Assembly: GCA_021806765.1 (NCBI GenBank)
Contig: JAJZQR010000008.1
Location: 1 to 41,598 of the forward strand
Direction of reading: 5' to 3'
DNA length: 41,598 nt
DNA from: Chloroflexota bacterium
GTDB lineage: Bacteria; Chloroflexota; UBA6077
Part shown: in pieces, positions 1-7,919 of the stretch
Position numbering within the stretch: the first letter of the stretch is position 1
How the letters are laid out: every line of letters begins with the position of its first letter
Made by a program: the position numbers and the translations under genes
The notes under the pieces: generated by a model
The model's input: the letters and a program-made list of their open reading frames with translations, nothing else
Told to the model about the DNA's origin: nothing
Databases searched by the model: none

Positions 1-458
1 ACGAAGTGGGTGAGGAAAGGGCGGCACTCCGGGACGGTGTGGCCTACCCTCACCGGTGTCCCGGCGAGGGCCGCCAGCCACGCCCCCCACCAGTGGTCGA
101 AGCGCAGCAGCAGGACTGCATCGTAGTTGCCCCGCCTCAGTTCCCCAGCCATCCGCCACAGAAGGCTATACGGAGCCAGAGGCGACCCCTTCGGCTCCCG
201 GCTGAAGCCCGGAAAGAAGCAGAGGAGCACCTCGTCCAGCAACGGGTCGCGGCGGGCCACCTCGGCGGACCACGGCCCCACCATCATCGTCAGACGGGCC
301 TGGGGCAGCGCCTTCCGCAGCAGTTCCACGGCGGGCGAGGTCATCACCACATCGCCCAAATGGTCCGGCCGGATCAGCAGCACTCGGGGGCGGTCCGACC
401 GCGGCCCTCTGGCAGCGCGACCCGAAACGTTCGCCATCGCGCCGCCCAGCCTGAGCAT
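1..458 (-). CDS. Glycosyltransferase family 9 (heptosyltransferase-like), 3' end outside the window
   Basis: Read on the minus strand, the first 152 codons give an N-terminal Rossmann half: a basic leader, then RVLLIRPDHLGDVVMTSPAV, the hallmark start of ADP-heptose:LPS heptosyltransferase (GT9) proteins, followed by the ELLRKALPQARLTMMVG strand-helix and a GNYDAVLLLRFDHWWGAWL segment. The family moves a sugar from a nucleotide-sugar donor onto an envelope glycan. The C-terminal donor-binding half lies beyond position 1. I chose the ATG at 458; the frame stays open upstream to the fabZ stop, and a second ATG lies at 437. It sits 75 nt after fabZ on the same strand and next to a GT2 gene, which suggests an envelope glycan locus. 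GT9 is clear; donor and acceptor are unknown. Confidence 0.85.
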   Translation of the reverse strand, partial: MLRLGGAMANVSGRAARGPRSDRPRVLLIRPDHLGDVVMTSPAVELLRKALPQARLTMMVGPWSAEVARRDPLLDEVLLCFFPGFSREPKGSPLAPYSLLWRMAGELRRGNYDAVLLLRFDHWWGAWLAALAGTPVRVGHTVPECRPFLTHF

Positions 459-532
459 GGCCCGGCGTAGCGCCGCCCGACTCGAGTAACCGGAGACACC
501 GGCAGGGGAGCAGAGACAGGACTGACAGGGCT

Positions 533-1021
533 CTACGGCTGGCCTCCTTCTTCCAGATGCCCCCGATCGACGGGCTTGGGGCCGGGGGCCGTCGAGGAGG
601 GACCCAGGGCGAACATCAATTCCCCTTCGGCCGCCACGTCGCCGTCCACCGTGGCACGGGCCGCCCCCTTCCCCACCGGTCCCCGCATCCTGGTCAGTTG
701 GACCTCGAGCCGGAGGACGTCGCCCGGAAAAACCTGCTTCCGGAAACGGAAGCCGTCGATGCCGGCGAAGAGGACGATCTTCCCGTGATTCTCGGGCATT
801 TTCAAGAGGACCACGGCCCCCACCTGGGCCAGCGCCTCGACGATCAGCACCCCCGGCATCACCGGGAAGCCCGGGAAGTGGCCCTGGAAGAAGGGTTCGT
901 TGGCGGTGACCGCCTTGATCCCCACCGCTCTGACTCCCTCCTCCAGCTCCACGATCCGATCGACCAGCAGGAAGGGGTACCGGTGGGGAATGATAGCCTG
1001 GATCTCCTGATTGCTCAGCAT
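533..1021 (-). CDS. fabZ: 3-hydroxyacyl-[acyl-carrier-protein] dehydratase FabZ
   Basis: This 162-residue cytoplasmic hotdog-fold enzyme dehydrates 3-hydroxyacyl-ACP to trans-2-enoyl-ACP in fatty acid elongation. Visible are the N-terminal [14 protein letters not shown] segment and the active-site block [20 protein letters not shown], with catalytic His48 and Glu62. The length is normal for the family (about 145-160), with a Pro/Gly-rich tail of about 20 residues. The ATG at 1021 has GGGAGG four bases upstream and overlaps the end of the GT2 gene by 7 nt, so the two are probably translationally coupled. A fabZ between two glycosyltransferases recalls the fabZ/lpx arrangement of lipid A loci, but no lpx gene is visible here. 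Confidence 0.95.
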   Translation of the reverse strand: MLSNQEIQAIIPHRYPFLLVDRIVELEEGVRAVGIKAVTANEPFFQGHFPGFPVMPGVLIVEALAQVGAVVLLKMPENHGKIVLFAGIDGFRFRKQVFPGDVLRLEVQLTRMRGPVGKGAARATVDGDVAAEGELMFALGPSSTAPGPKPVDRGHLEEGGQP

Positions 1022-2025
1022 GCTTCCTCCCAGCGCAGGTGCCGGTATCTATCCAGCACCCCAAAAGGCGTCGCCAGGGGTGCCATCTGTCCGGCTAAGG
1101 TCGAGAAAGACACCCGGCGCATCCGCTGCACCTTCCGGCGCTTCGGCCACTGGCGGGGCAACCCCGCCAACCCGGCCAGCCGTCCCTTCAACGAGGCCAG
1201 GTCCCGTCGGGTCACCAACCCGTAGAGGGTGGCGGTCAAATCGTAGGCCACGATCAGGGGAAGCGTCAGGTACAGCTGGGGCGCCGGATAGTTCTTGGCG
1301 ATGGTCCACAGCTTGTTGCGCCCCAGGTGGTAGCTCTTGAAAGGCGACCCCTCGACCCCGGTGGCCGAGTGGACGTGGGAGACCACCGCCCCGGGCGCGT
1401 AGAGGGCCTTCCACCCGGCCAGTCTCGCCCGCCAGGCCAGGTCCAGGTCCTCCAGGTAAGCAAAGAACTCCTCGTCGAACAGCCCGACCTCGTCCAGCAT
1501 GGCCCGGCGATAGAGGGCCGCCCCCGCGCAGGGGCCGAAGACCTCCACCACCGTGCCACCCTCCCGGTCCGGCTGCCCGCCCAGCCGGTCCCAGGCGATG
1601 CCCACCGGGTCTAGAGCGATGCCCGCGGAGTTGATCATGTCCGGCCGGTGGGCGAAGACCATCTTCGAGGCTATCATCCCCACCGCGTCGTCGGCCAGAG
1701 CCGGGGCCAGCAACTGCTCCAACCAGTCGGACCGGGCCTCAGTGTCGTTGTTCAGGGTCGCCACGAAGGGGGCGATGCTCGCCCGAATCCCCACGTTGTT
1801 CGCCGCGGCGAAGCCCAGGTTGCGGGGATTCGCGATCACCCGCACCCATGGGAACCGCTGCCGGACCATCTCCGCAGATCCGTCGGTGGAGCCGTTGTCC
1901 ACCAGGATCACCTCGAAGGGCCCCAGGGTCTGGCTCACCAGGGCAGGCAGGCAACGCTCCAGGTGGGAGCGACCGTTCCAGTTGACTATGACGACGCTAA
2001 CCAGGGGGGAGGAGGAATCCGTCAC
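1015..2025 (-). CDS. Glycosyltransferase family 2 (rhamnosyltransferase-like)
   Basis: A GT-A fold transferase. The N-terminus has [19 protein letters not shown] and VDNGSTDGS, followed by [15 protein letters not shown] and a nucleotide/metal-binding LNNDTEA motif (the family's DxD-like position). A later [23 protein letters not shown] block matches the ED motif of inverting rhamnosyltransferase-type GT2 enzymes. The last 90 residues are basic with one hydrophobic stretch ([20 protein letters not shown]), possibly a membrane-anchoring segment. I prefer the GTG at 2025, which has GAGG six bases upstream; another in-frame GTG at 2043 would add six residues but lacks a clear ribosome site. It is followed by fabZ with a 7-nt overlap. 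Family is certain, sugar specificity unknown. Confidence 0.9.
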   Translation of the reverse strand: MTDSSSPLVSVVIVNWNGRSHLERCLPALVSQTLGPFEVILVDNGSTDGSAEMVRQRFPWVRVIANPRNLGFAAANNVGIRASIAPFVATLNNDTEARSDWLEQLLAPALADDAVGMIASKMVFAHRPDMINSAGIALDPVGIAWDRLGGQPDREGGTVVEVFGPCAGAALYRRAMLDEVGLFDEEFFAYLEDLDLAWRARLAGWKALYAPGAVVSHVHSATGVEGSPFKSYHLGRNKLWTIAKNYPAPQLYLTLPLIVAYDLTATLYGLVTRRDLASLKGRLAGLAGLPRQWPKRRKVQRMRRVSFSTLAGQMAPLATPFGVLDRYRHLRWEEAC

Positions 2026-2045
2026 CAACACCCTCGAAGGCACTC

Positions 2046-2789
2046 TCAGCGGATCGACGGCGTTAGTCTACCAGAAAACGGACTGCTCCCCATCCTCCTG
2101 AAGAAAAGGCACAGGGAAATCGCCGCCACCAGCACTGCACCCCCCATGCCGAAGTTGAGGGTCAGGAAAACCAGCACCGCGTTATCGAGCAGGTAGCCCA
2201 CGCCGCCCAGGATACAGAAGATCCCGTTCAGCAGGAACGCTATCCTTATGGTCTTACCCAATCTGCCCCCGGAGAACAGCGGGGCAACGAACAGGGACGA
2301 CAGCCCGAAGAAGAGCGACCATCCGAGAACGTTTATCGCCGACATGGCCGAAAGCGGGTTGGCCTGCACGATCTGCTCGAGACCCTGAGTCTCACCCCTC
2401 GAAATGCTCAGCCGGACCGAACTGAGCTGAACGAAATAGTTGAGGCTGGTCAGCGCGGCGAATATCACCCCGAAAGAAAGGCTGATCCGCGCCAGGAGGC
2501 GCCTTTCACCGTCCGCCAGTTCGTAGACGCTGCTGAGCAACAGGACGAACAGCGGTCCGAACAGGAGCATCGCGAAACGGGCCAGGTTCTGAAAGAACTG
2601 ATTGTACCTGCCAACGTAGGCCAGATAATCCGGCATGTTCGTCCAGATGAACAGCGGGGACGTCAACGGAATGGTGACAAAACAAACCGTGAAAACGACG
2701 AAGCTAACGGCGATCGAGAAGGCCGACCAGAAGCCAAGCCTGATGGATAGCTGACTCATTCTCGTTTCCTCACTGTCGATTACCATCAT
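2046..2789 (-). CDS. Multipass membrane protein, DUF4386-like, unknown function
   Basis: About 247 residues with six hydrophobic segments (AFSIAVSFVVFTVCFV, FAMLLFGPLFVLLL, SFGVIFAALTSL, INVLGWSLFFGLSSLFVAPLF, IAFLLNGIFCILGGVGYLL and FGMGGAVLVAAISLCLFF) and a basic C-terminus. Size and layout resemble DUF4386-type integral membrane proteins, but I see no diagnostic motif, so the family name is tentative. Two starts are plausible: ATG at 2789 with GAGGAG eight bases upstream (chosen), or ATG at 2759 with GAGGA seven bases upstream, giving a shorter N-terminus. It ends 20 nt before the GT2 start and may be its operon partner. Its base use is less G/C-biased than the flanking genes. Confidence 0.75.
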   Translation of the reverse strand: MMVIDSEETRMSQLSIRLGFWSAFSIAVSFVVFTVCFVTIPLTSPLFIWTNMPDYLAYVGRYNQFFQNLARFAMLLFGPLFVLLLSSVYELADGERRLLARISLSFGVIFAALTSLNYFVQLSSVRLSISRGETQGLEQIVQANPLSAMSAINVLGWSLFFGLSSLFVAPLFSGGRLGKTIRIAFLLNGIFCILGGVGYLLDNAVLVFLTLNFGMGGAVLVAAISLCLFFRRMGSSPFSGRLTPSIR

Positions 2790-2942
2790 TGGCAATACTC
2801 CTCGGATTCGGACAGTTGCTAGATCACGTTGGACAGGCGAAGGATACAGTCAGATCCCTCCCATTCTCGGCCGTTCCTCTCTTCATAGATCTTCTTTCCG
2901 CCTCTATGGTACGGCTGCAGGCACCCCGCTGTCAGCCCATCC

Positions 2943-2972
2943 TTTACACCCTGTCCCATCGAAAGATACAAT
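2943..2972 (+). promoter_or_regulatory. Candidate sigma-70 promoter of the DUF3786-selA operon
   Basis: TTTACA at 2943-2948, an 18-nt spacer and TACAAT at 2967-2972 face the selenium genes. The predicted start near 2979 gives a leader of about 95 nt before the GTG at 3074. Seen only as a pattern match. The rest of the 2790-3073 gap shows no gene or tRNA. Confidence 0.5.
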
Positions 2973-3002
2973 CCGAATCGGAAGGTGCTCTTGCACCGGC
3001 CC

Positions 3003-3027
3003 CGTGAACGTCCCGGATATGTTCACG
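3003..3027. promoter_or_regulatory. Inverted repeat in the leader of the selenium operon
   Basis: CGTGAAC, 11 nt, GTTCACG: perfect 7-bp arms between the predicted promoter and the DUF3786 start. A second small hairpin (GAAAGCC-GA-GGCTTTC) lies just before the ribosome-binding site of the gene at 3074. Either could be an operator or an RNA structure controlling translation; nothing here distinguishes the two. Confidence 0.35.
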
Positions 3028-3073
3028 CCTCTCCCATTCAGAGAGGAAAGCCGAGGCTTTCGGAGGCGTACCT

Positions 3074-3697
3074 GTGCAAACGAACTACCGCCCGGCCCTG
3101 GAATTGGCCCAGAAGGCCCTGCTTGCGCTGGACCCGGCGACCGTCGCGGAACGAAGCGGAGCGGAACTGATCCAGGGAGAGGGCGGCGCAGAATTTCGGC
3201 TGAAAATGCTCGGCCGTCAGTACCGTGTTCCCATCTCGGAAACCCTGGTCTACGACGTTGCGACCGGCACCGAGGCCGGAGCCTCCACCACCCTGGTGAT
3301 CCTGCACTACCTGGCCGGCGCCGATGGCAGTCGCGTCAGCCGCCAGTGGATCCCCTTCCGGAGCCTTTCGGGCGGGAACGTCTACGAAAAGGCCTTCCGC
3401 CAGCAGAGCCTCGATCCCTTGGTGGCCAGCTTCGGCAGGAATCCCGACGCGCTGACGGCCGCCGCCGAGGTCCTGGAGGGGGTGCGAGGCACCATGGGCG
3501 ACCTGTCCTTCGTCTTCCAGGCGTTGCCCCATCTGCCCATGGCCTGCGTTCTCTGGCTGGCCGACGAGGAGCAGGCCGCCGAGGCCAACCTGCTCTTCGA
3601 TGCCGTGGCACCCCGCTACCTTCCCACCGAGGACCTGGCGGCCCTGAGCCGCGCCCTGACCTTCGGCCTGATACGACAGCGGGAGAGGAAGCAATGA
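3074..3697 (+). CDS. DUF3786-like protein coupled to selA
   Basis: A 207-residue soluble protein with no signal peptide or membrane segment. The pattern (YRVPISETLVYDVATG, then LVILHYLAGA, WIPFRSLSGGNVYEKAF, a LPMACVLWLADEEQAAEANLLFD block near residue 150-175 and a C-terminal LSRALTFGL) matches my recollection of DUF3786, a family of unknown function found largely in anaerobes. The GTG at 3074 has GGAGG eight bases upstream. Its stop overlaps the selA ATG (ATGA), so the two are probably co-translated. That coupling suggests a role near selenium metabolism, but this is inference from context. Confidence is high that it is a gene, moderate for the family. Confidence 0.75.
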   Translation: MQTNYRPALELAQKALLALDPATVAERSGAELIQGEGGAEFRLKMLGRQYRVPISETLVYDVATGTEAGASTTLVILHYLAGADGSRVSRQWIPFRSLSGGNVYEKAFRQQSLDPLVASFGRNPDALTAAAEVLEGVRGTMGDLSFVFQALPHLPMACVLWLADEEQAAEANLLFDAVAPRYLPTEDLAALSRALTFGLIRQRERKQ

Positions 3698-5082
3698 CCG
3701 ATACCGCCACCTCCCTTCGCCGCCTGCCCAGCGTGGACCGACTCCTCCGGGAGAAAGCGGGCGAGCAACTCTCCGAGCACTTCCCCCGAGACCTGGTGGT
3801 CCAAACCTTCCGGGACTTGCTGGAGGAGACCCGGGCCCAGATCCGCGGCGGCAAGGAGGCGCCTGAGACCGATCAACTGCTGGAGGCGGCCCGATGGCGG
3901 CTGGAGAAGGCTTTTCGCCCCTCCCTGCGCCCCGTCATCAACGCCACCGGGGTGATCATCCACACCAACCTGGGTCGCGCTCCCCTCAGCGACGAGGCGC
4001 TGCGGGCCGTCTTGCAGGTGGCGGGCGGCTACAGCAACCTGGAGTACCGGCTCGCGGAGGGGGTGCGTGGCTCCCGCCACGAGCACGTCTCCGATCTGCT
4101 TCGCCGCATCTCCGGCGCCGAGGACGCTGTCGCCGTCAACAACAACGCCAGCGCGGTCCTGCTGATCCTCTCGGCCTTCGCCCAGGGGAAGGAAGTCATC
4201 GTCTCCAGGGGGCAGGCGGTGGAGATAGGGGGTGGCTTCCGGATCCCGGACGTGCTGCGCCAGAGTGGGGCTAAACTGGTGGAGGTGGGCACCACCAACC
4301 GCACCTACCTGCGAGACTACGAGGAGGCCATCACCCCCGAGACTGCGCTGCTGCTCCACGTACACCCGAGCAACTTCCGGGTGGAGGGTTTCGTCCACTC
4401 CACCCCCATCGAGGAACTGGTCGATCTGGGAAGACGGCGAGGCATCCCCGTGGTAGACGACCTGGGCAGTGGCTCCTTCTTGGACACGGCTCAGTACGGC
4501 CTGGCCCACGAGCCGACGGTGCAGGAACGGATCGCCGCCGGGGTCGATCTGGTGAGCTTCAGTGGTGACAAGCTGTTGGGAGGCCCCCAGGCGGGGCTGA
4601 TCGCCGGCAAGGCAAGGCTAATCGAGGTGCTGCGGCGGCACCCCCTGGCCCGCGCCATCCGGGTGGACAAGATGACCATCGCCGCCCTGGTGGCGACCCT
4701 CAGCCACTATCTGATGGGAGAGGCCGTCCAGAAGGTGCCCGTCTGGCAGATGATCGCCATGCCGGTGAAGGAGATCGAAGCCCGAGCGTCCCGGGTGGCC
4801 CGACGGCTGCGCCAGGGGGGCCTCGACGTCGAATTGATCGACGGTTTCTCCACGGTGGGGGGAGGCTCTCTCCCGGGAGAAACCCTGCCCACCCGCCTGG
4901 TAGCCGTGGCGCCCCCTTCCGACCAGTTGCCTGCCATGGAGATGGCGGCCCGCCTGCGGCGAATGGACCCGCCGCTGGTGGCCCGCATTGAGCACGACCT
5001 GCTGCTGCTGGACCTGCGCACGGTGCGTCCCGAAGAGGACCGCGTGGTGGCCGATCAACTCATGGCAGCAGCCCGACCGTAG
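3694..5082 (+). CDS. selA: L-seryl-tRNA(Sec) selenium transferase SelA
   Basis: This PLP enzyme converts Ser-tRNA(Sec) to selenocysteinyl-tRNA(Sec) using selenophosphate. The 462-residue product shows the family N-terminus (LPSVDRLL), then PVINATGVIIHTNLGRAPLS near residues 80-98, YSNLEYRLAEGVRGSRHEHV, AVNNNASAVLL, and the PLP site SFSGDKLLGGPQAG with Lys293 as the expected Schiff-base lysine. Length matches bacterial SelA (about 460). The ATG at 3694 overlaps the stop of the upstream gene by 4 nt; the longer open frame upstream runs over that gene in another frame and is not used. selB follows 146 nt later across a palindromic repeat. No selD or tRNA-Sec gene was found in the window. Confidence 0.97.
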   Translation: MTDTATSLRRLPSVDRLLREKAGEQLSEHFPRDLVVQTFRDLLEETRAQIRGGKEAPETDQLLEAARWRLEKAFRPSLRPVINATGVIIHTNLGRAPLSDEALRAVLQVAGGYSNLEYRLAEGVRGSRHEHVSDLLRRISGAEDAVAVNNNASAVLLILSAFAQGKEVIVSRGQAVEIGGGFRIPDVLRQSGAKLVEVGTTNRTYLRDYEEAITPETALLLHVHPSNFRVEGFVHSTPIEELVDLGRRRGIPVVDDLGSGSFLDTAQYGLAHEPTVQERIAAGVDLVSFSGDKLLGGPQAGLIAGKARLIEVLRRHPLARAIRVDKMTIAALVATLSHYLMGEAVQKVPVWQMIAMPVKEIEARASRVARRLRQGGLDVELIDGFSTVGGGSLPGETLPTRLVAVAPPSDQLPAMEMAARLRRMDPPLVARIEHDLLLLDLRTVRPEEDRVVADQLMAAARP

Positions 5083-5123
5083 GAGCCGGCGGGGCACCGC
5101 GGGCCCGGTGCCGTGGGACTGCA

Positions 5124-5166
5124 GTAGGGGCGAAGCATTCCGCCGCAGTGGAATGCTTCGCCCTAC
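5124..5166. repeat. GTAGGGGC-type palindromic element between selA and selB
   Basis: Left arm 5124-5141 (GTAGGGGCGAAGCATTCC) pairs with right arm 5150-5166 with one bulged base and an 8-nt loop. No T-tract follows. It belongs to a dispersed family in this window whose outer ends read GTAGGG...CCCTAC. It could partly terminate or protect the selA transcript. Confidence 0.8.
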
Positions 5167-5228
5167 ACCTTCTGCCGCGCAGGCGGATATAATTACTGAT
5201 AGGACATTCACTACCTCGGGAGATCGCT

Positions 5229-7136
5229 GTGTACGTCATCGGAACCGCCGGACACGTGGACCACGGCAAGTCCACCCTGGTCCAGGCCCTCACCGGGATC
5301 GACCCGGACCGTCTCCGAGAGGAGAAGGAGCGGGGCATGACCATCGACCTGGGCTTCGCCTGGCTCAAGCTGCCCAGCGGGATGGAAGTCAGCATCGTCG
5401 ACGTCCCGGGCCACGAGCGCTTCATCAAGAACATGCTCGCAGGCGTCGGCGGCATCGACGTGGCGCTGCTGGTGGTGGCCGCCGACGAGGGACCTATGCC
5501 CCAGACCGACGAGCACCTGGCGATCCTGGACCTGCTGGGCGTCTCCCGAGGTGCCGTCGCCATCACCAAGGCCGACCTGGTGGACGAGGAATGGATGGAA
5601 CTGGTGAAGGCCGAGGTAGAGGAGCGACTGGCGCCCACATCCCTGGCCGGAGCCCCCCTGGTGCCCGTTTCCGCCATGACACGCCAGGGCCTGCCGGAAC
5701 TGATATCGACTCTGGACCGGCTGCTGGCCGCCGTCCCGGGAAAGCGAGACGTGGGGAAGGCAAGGGTACCGGTGGATAGGGTATTCACCGTGGCCGGGTT
5801 CGGCACCGTCATCACCGGAACCCTGATCGACGGGGAACTGCGAGTGGGCCAGGAGGTGGAAATCCTCCCATCCGGCAAGAAATCGCGAGTCCGCGGCATC
5901 CAATCCCACAAGCGGAAGGTGGATGTGGCCCCACCGGGCAGTCGAGTCGCCGTGAACCTGGCTTCCCTGGCCACTGAAGAGATCCAGCGGGGCGACGTGG
6001 TCACCTTGCTGGGCTGGCTCCGGCCAACTCGAGCTGTAGACGTGAAGTTGAGGGTCATCAAAGCCGCCCCGAAGCCGCTGGAGCACGGCGACGAGCTTAC
6101 CTTCCACACGGGCGCTGCCGAGGCCGTGGCCAAGCTCTCCCTTCTGGATACCGAAAAGCTGGAGCCCGGGCAGAGTGGATGGGCCCAGCTGCGGCTGGCC
6201 GACCCGGTGGCCGTGGCCAGGGGAGACCAGTTCATAGTCCGGGTTCCCTCTCCCAGCTTCACCGTAGGGGGCGGTGTGGTCGTGGACCCCCATCCCAAGC
6301 GTCACCGCCGCTTCCAGCAGCAGCTGGTCGAGAACTTGAGCACCCTGGAGCAGGGCACTCCTGAGGAGATCCTGCTCCAGCAGATGCCGCCTGCTGCGCC
6401 CCTGGTGCTGCAGTCGGTGGTACAGCGAACGGGCCTCCCTATGGAACAGGCACGACGGGCGGTAGCCACCCTGCTGGCCGAAGGCGAGTTGCTGCTGCTG
6501 GAGGGATCGAAGGCCGACGCAGGGTCCATGGCCCTCAACGCTCAGAGCCTGTTGATTGCATCGACCGCCTGGGCAGCCCTGCGAGAGAAACTGGAAGGGA
6601 TCCTCGCCACCTTCCACGCCGAGTACCCCCTGCGCCGGGGGATGCCCCGGGAGGAGGTGCGCAGCAGGAGCGGGCTGGATGCCCGAGCCTTCAGCAGAGT
6701 CGAGTCCCGGTTGCTGAGCGAGGGAGCGATCATCGAGGAGGGACCGCTGATGGCACGAAGCAGCCACCAGGTGCGGTTCGATGAAGACCTCCAACGGCGC
6801 ATCGTCGGCTTCCTGGAAGCCCTTCAGGAGGCAGGCACTTCCCCTCCCTCGACCCAGGAGATGCTGGCTCGATTCAACCTGAGTTCTGAAGCACTGGCAG
6901 CGCTGATGGACCAGGGTCGGGTCGTGGAGATAGCCGCTGGGATCGTGCTGGATAAGCAGGTCTACGCTCAGATGGTGGAGACCATTATCCGCGCGATTCA
7001 GGCGGAGGGTTCCATCACGGTGGCTGCAGTGCGGGATCAGTTCAACACCAGCCGCAAGTACGCCCTGGCTATCATGGAGCACCTGGACGAGAAGCGGGTG
7101 ACCCGGCGGGTAGGTGACGAGCGAGTCCTGATGTAG
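5229..7136 (+). CDS. selB: Selenocysteine-specific elongation factor SelB
   Basis: A GTPase that delivers Sec-tRNA(Sec) to UGA codons on the ribosome. The 635-residue protein starts with the G1 loop GHVDHGKST (residues 8-16), has a switch region RLREEKERGMTIDLGFAWL, DVPGH (58-62) and the NKxD-type TKAD (113-116). Two beta-barrel domains follow (VFTVAGFGTVITGTL), and then about 230 residues of winged-helix repeats ending in FNTSRKYALAIMEHLDEKRVTRRVGDERVL, which bind SECIS RNA in characterised homologues. Length is normal. The GTG at 5229 has GGGAG seven bases upstream. Together with selA this shows the organism decodes UGA as Sec; the client selenoproteins are presumably elsewhere. Confidence 0.97.
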   Translation: MYVIGTAGHVDHGKSTLVQALTGIDPDRLREEKERGMTIDLGFAWLKLPSGMEVSIVDVPGHERFIKNMLAGVGGIDVALLVVAADEGPMPQTDEHLAILDLLGVSRGAVAITKADLVDEEWMELVKAEVEERLAPTSLAGAPLVPVSAMTRQGLPELISTLDRLLAAVPGKRDVGKARVPVDRVFTVAGFGTVITGTLIDGELRVGQEVEILPSGKKSRVRGIQSHKRKVDVAPPGSRVAVNLASLATEEIQRGDVVTLLGWLRPTRAVDVKLRVIKAAPKPLEHGDELTFHTGAAEAVAKLSLLDTEKLEPGQSGWAQLRLADPVAVARGDQFIVRVPSPSFTVGGGVVVDPHPKRHRRFQQQLVENLSTLEQGTPEEILLQQMPPAAPLVLQSVVQRTGLPMEQARRAVATLLAEGELLLLEGSKADAGSMALNAQSLLIASTAWAALREKLEGILATFHAEYPLRRGMPREEVRSRSGLDARAFSRVESRLLSEGAIIEEGPLMARSSHQVRFDEDLQRRIVGFLEALQEAGTSPPSTQEMLARFNLSSEALAALMDQGRVVEIAAGIVLDKQVYAQMVETIIRAIQAEGSITVAAVRDQFNTSRKYALAIMEHLDEKRVTRRVGDERVLM

Positions 7137-7141
7137 CCGAC

Positions 7142-7171
7142 TGTAGGGGCGGTTCGCGAACCGCCCCTACA
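7142..7171. repeat. Perfect 30-nt palindrome of the GTAGGGGC family
   Basis: TGTAGGGGCGGTTCG followed directly by its reverse complement, 5 nt after the selB stop and 22 nt before the next start. A 15-bp stem with essentially no loop; no T-run on either side. Confidence 0.85.
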
Positions 7172-7193
7172 ACTATGCCCTGAGGAGTGTCCA

Positions 7194-7841
7194 TTGAACC
7201 ACGAGCCTACCCGCCTCTTCCTGGTCCGCCACGCCGAGACGGAGTGGAATGCCGCTCAGATCTTCCAGGGGCATCTGGATTCCCCCCTTACGGCCAAAGG
7301 GCTACAGCAGGCGGCTCAGCTAGCCTCCAGGCTGGTCCCCGAGAGGATCGATGCCGTCTACTCATCGGATCAGGGTCGCGCCGTGGAGACCGCCCGGGTC
7401 GTTGCCGCCCAACTGAGCCTCCCGGTGGTGCCACGGGCCGAACTGAGGGAGATCGACTGCGGCGAATGGACAGGTGAGACATACCAGGAGGTTCGGAACC
7501 GCTGGCCCGAGGAGTTCGCCAACTGGAGATCCCATCCCCACCTCCATCGAATGCCGGGTGGGGAGAGTGTGGTCGCCGTGCAGCAACGGGGGCTTCGGTT
7601 TCTGGAGGAGGTCCGGAAACGCCACCCGGGCCAGGCCGTGTTTGCGGTGACCCACAACACCGTGGTCAGGGCCATTCTCTGCCGCCTGCAGGGCTGGCCC
7701 CTGTCCCAACTGTGGGAAGGTGCCCGACAACCCAACTGCGCCATCAACCTGATCGAGTTCAGGGACGGCCAGGTCGCCCTGCTGGAGACTGCCGGCACCG
7801 GTCACCTGACCTCCATCAGCACTATCGGCTTCTCGGTATAG
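7194..7841 (+). CDS. Histidine phosphatase superfamily (phosphoglycerate mutase / alpha-ribazole phosphatase-like)
   Basis: A 215-residue cytoplasmic phosphatase. The phospho-accepting RHAET motif lies at residues 12-16 (LFLVRHAETEWN), followed by GHLDSPLTAKGLQQA, YSSDQGRAVETA, the acid loop LREIDCGEWTG and the second catalytic His in AVTHNTVVRAI. This matches cofactor-independent phosphatases of the GpmB/CobC type; no cobalamin gene is adjacent, so substrate is not assigned. The start is a TTG at 7194 preceded by GAGGAG at a seven-base spacing; no ATG or GTG fits the conserved N-terminus better. It follows selB after a palindrome and converges with the next gene across a large inverted repeat. 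Confidence 0.9.
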   Translation: MNHEPTRLFLVRHAETEWNAAQIFQGHLDSPLTAKGLQQAAQLASRLVPERIDAVYSSDQGRAVETARVVAAQLSLPVVPRAELREIDCGEWTGETYQEVRNRWPEEFANWRSHPHLHRMPGGESVVAVQQRGLRFLEEVRKRHPGQAVFAVTHNTVVRAILCRLQGWPLSQLWEGARQPNCAINLIEFRDGQVALLETAGTGHLTSISTIGFSV

Positions 7842-7851
7842 CCGTCAGGAG

Positions 7852-7919
7852 GTAGTAACGACTTCAGTCGTTCGTATCCGGTGACGCCAGAGGGCACGAA
7901 CGACTAAAGTCGTTACTAC
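7852..7919. repeat. Nested inverted repeat (AACGACT element) between convergent genes
   Basis: Left arm 7852-7875 and right arm 7896-7919 are reverse complements at 23 of 24 positions around a 20-nt loop. Each arm is itself a palindrome, AACGACT-nn-AGTCGTT, so the region can fold as one long hairpin or two small ones. The right arm contains the stop codon of the endonuclease III-like gene (7916-7918). Position between two converging genes suits a bidirectional terminator, although there is no T-tract. Confidence 0.85.

Noticed and set aside
2790..3073. tRNA-Sec (selC) near selA
   Set aside because: No GGTTCGAATCC-like T-arm or long acceptor-variable arm structure could be found by eye here or in the selA-selB gap.
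5211..7082. 623-codon minus-strand ORF opposite selB
   Set aside because: It is the shadow of selB, rich in His/Gln/Gly/Pro with no domain; selB on the other strand is unambiguous.
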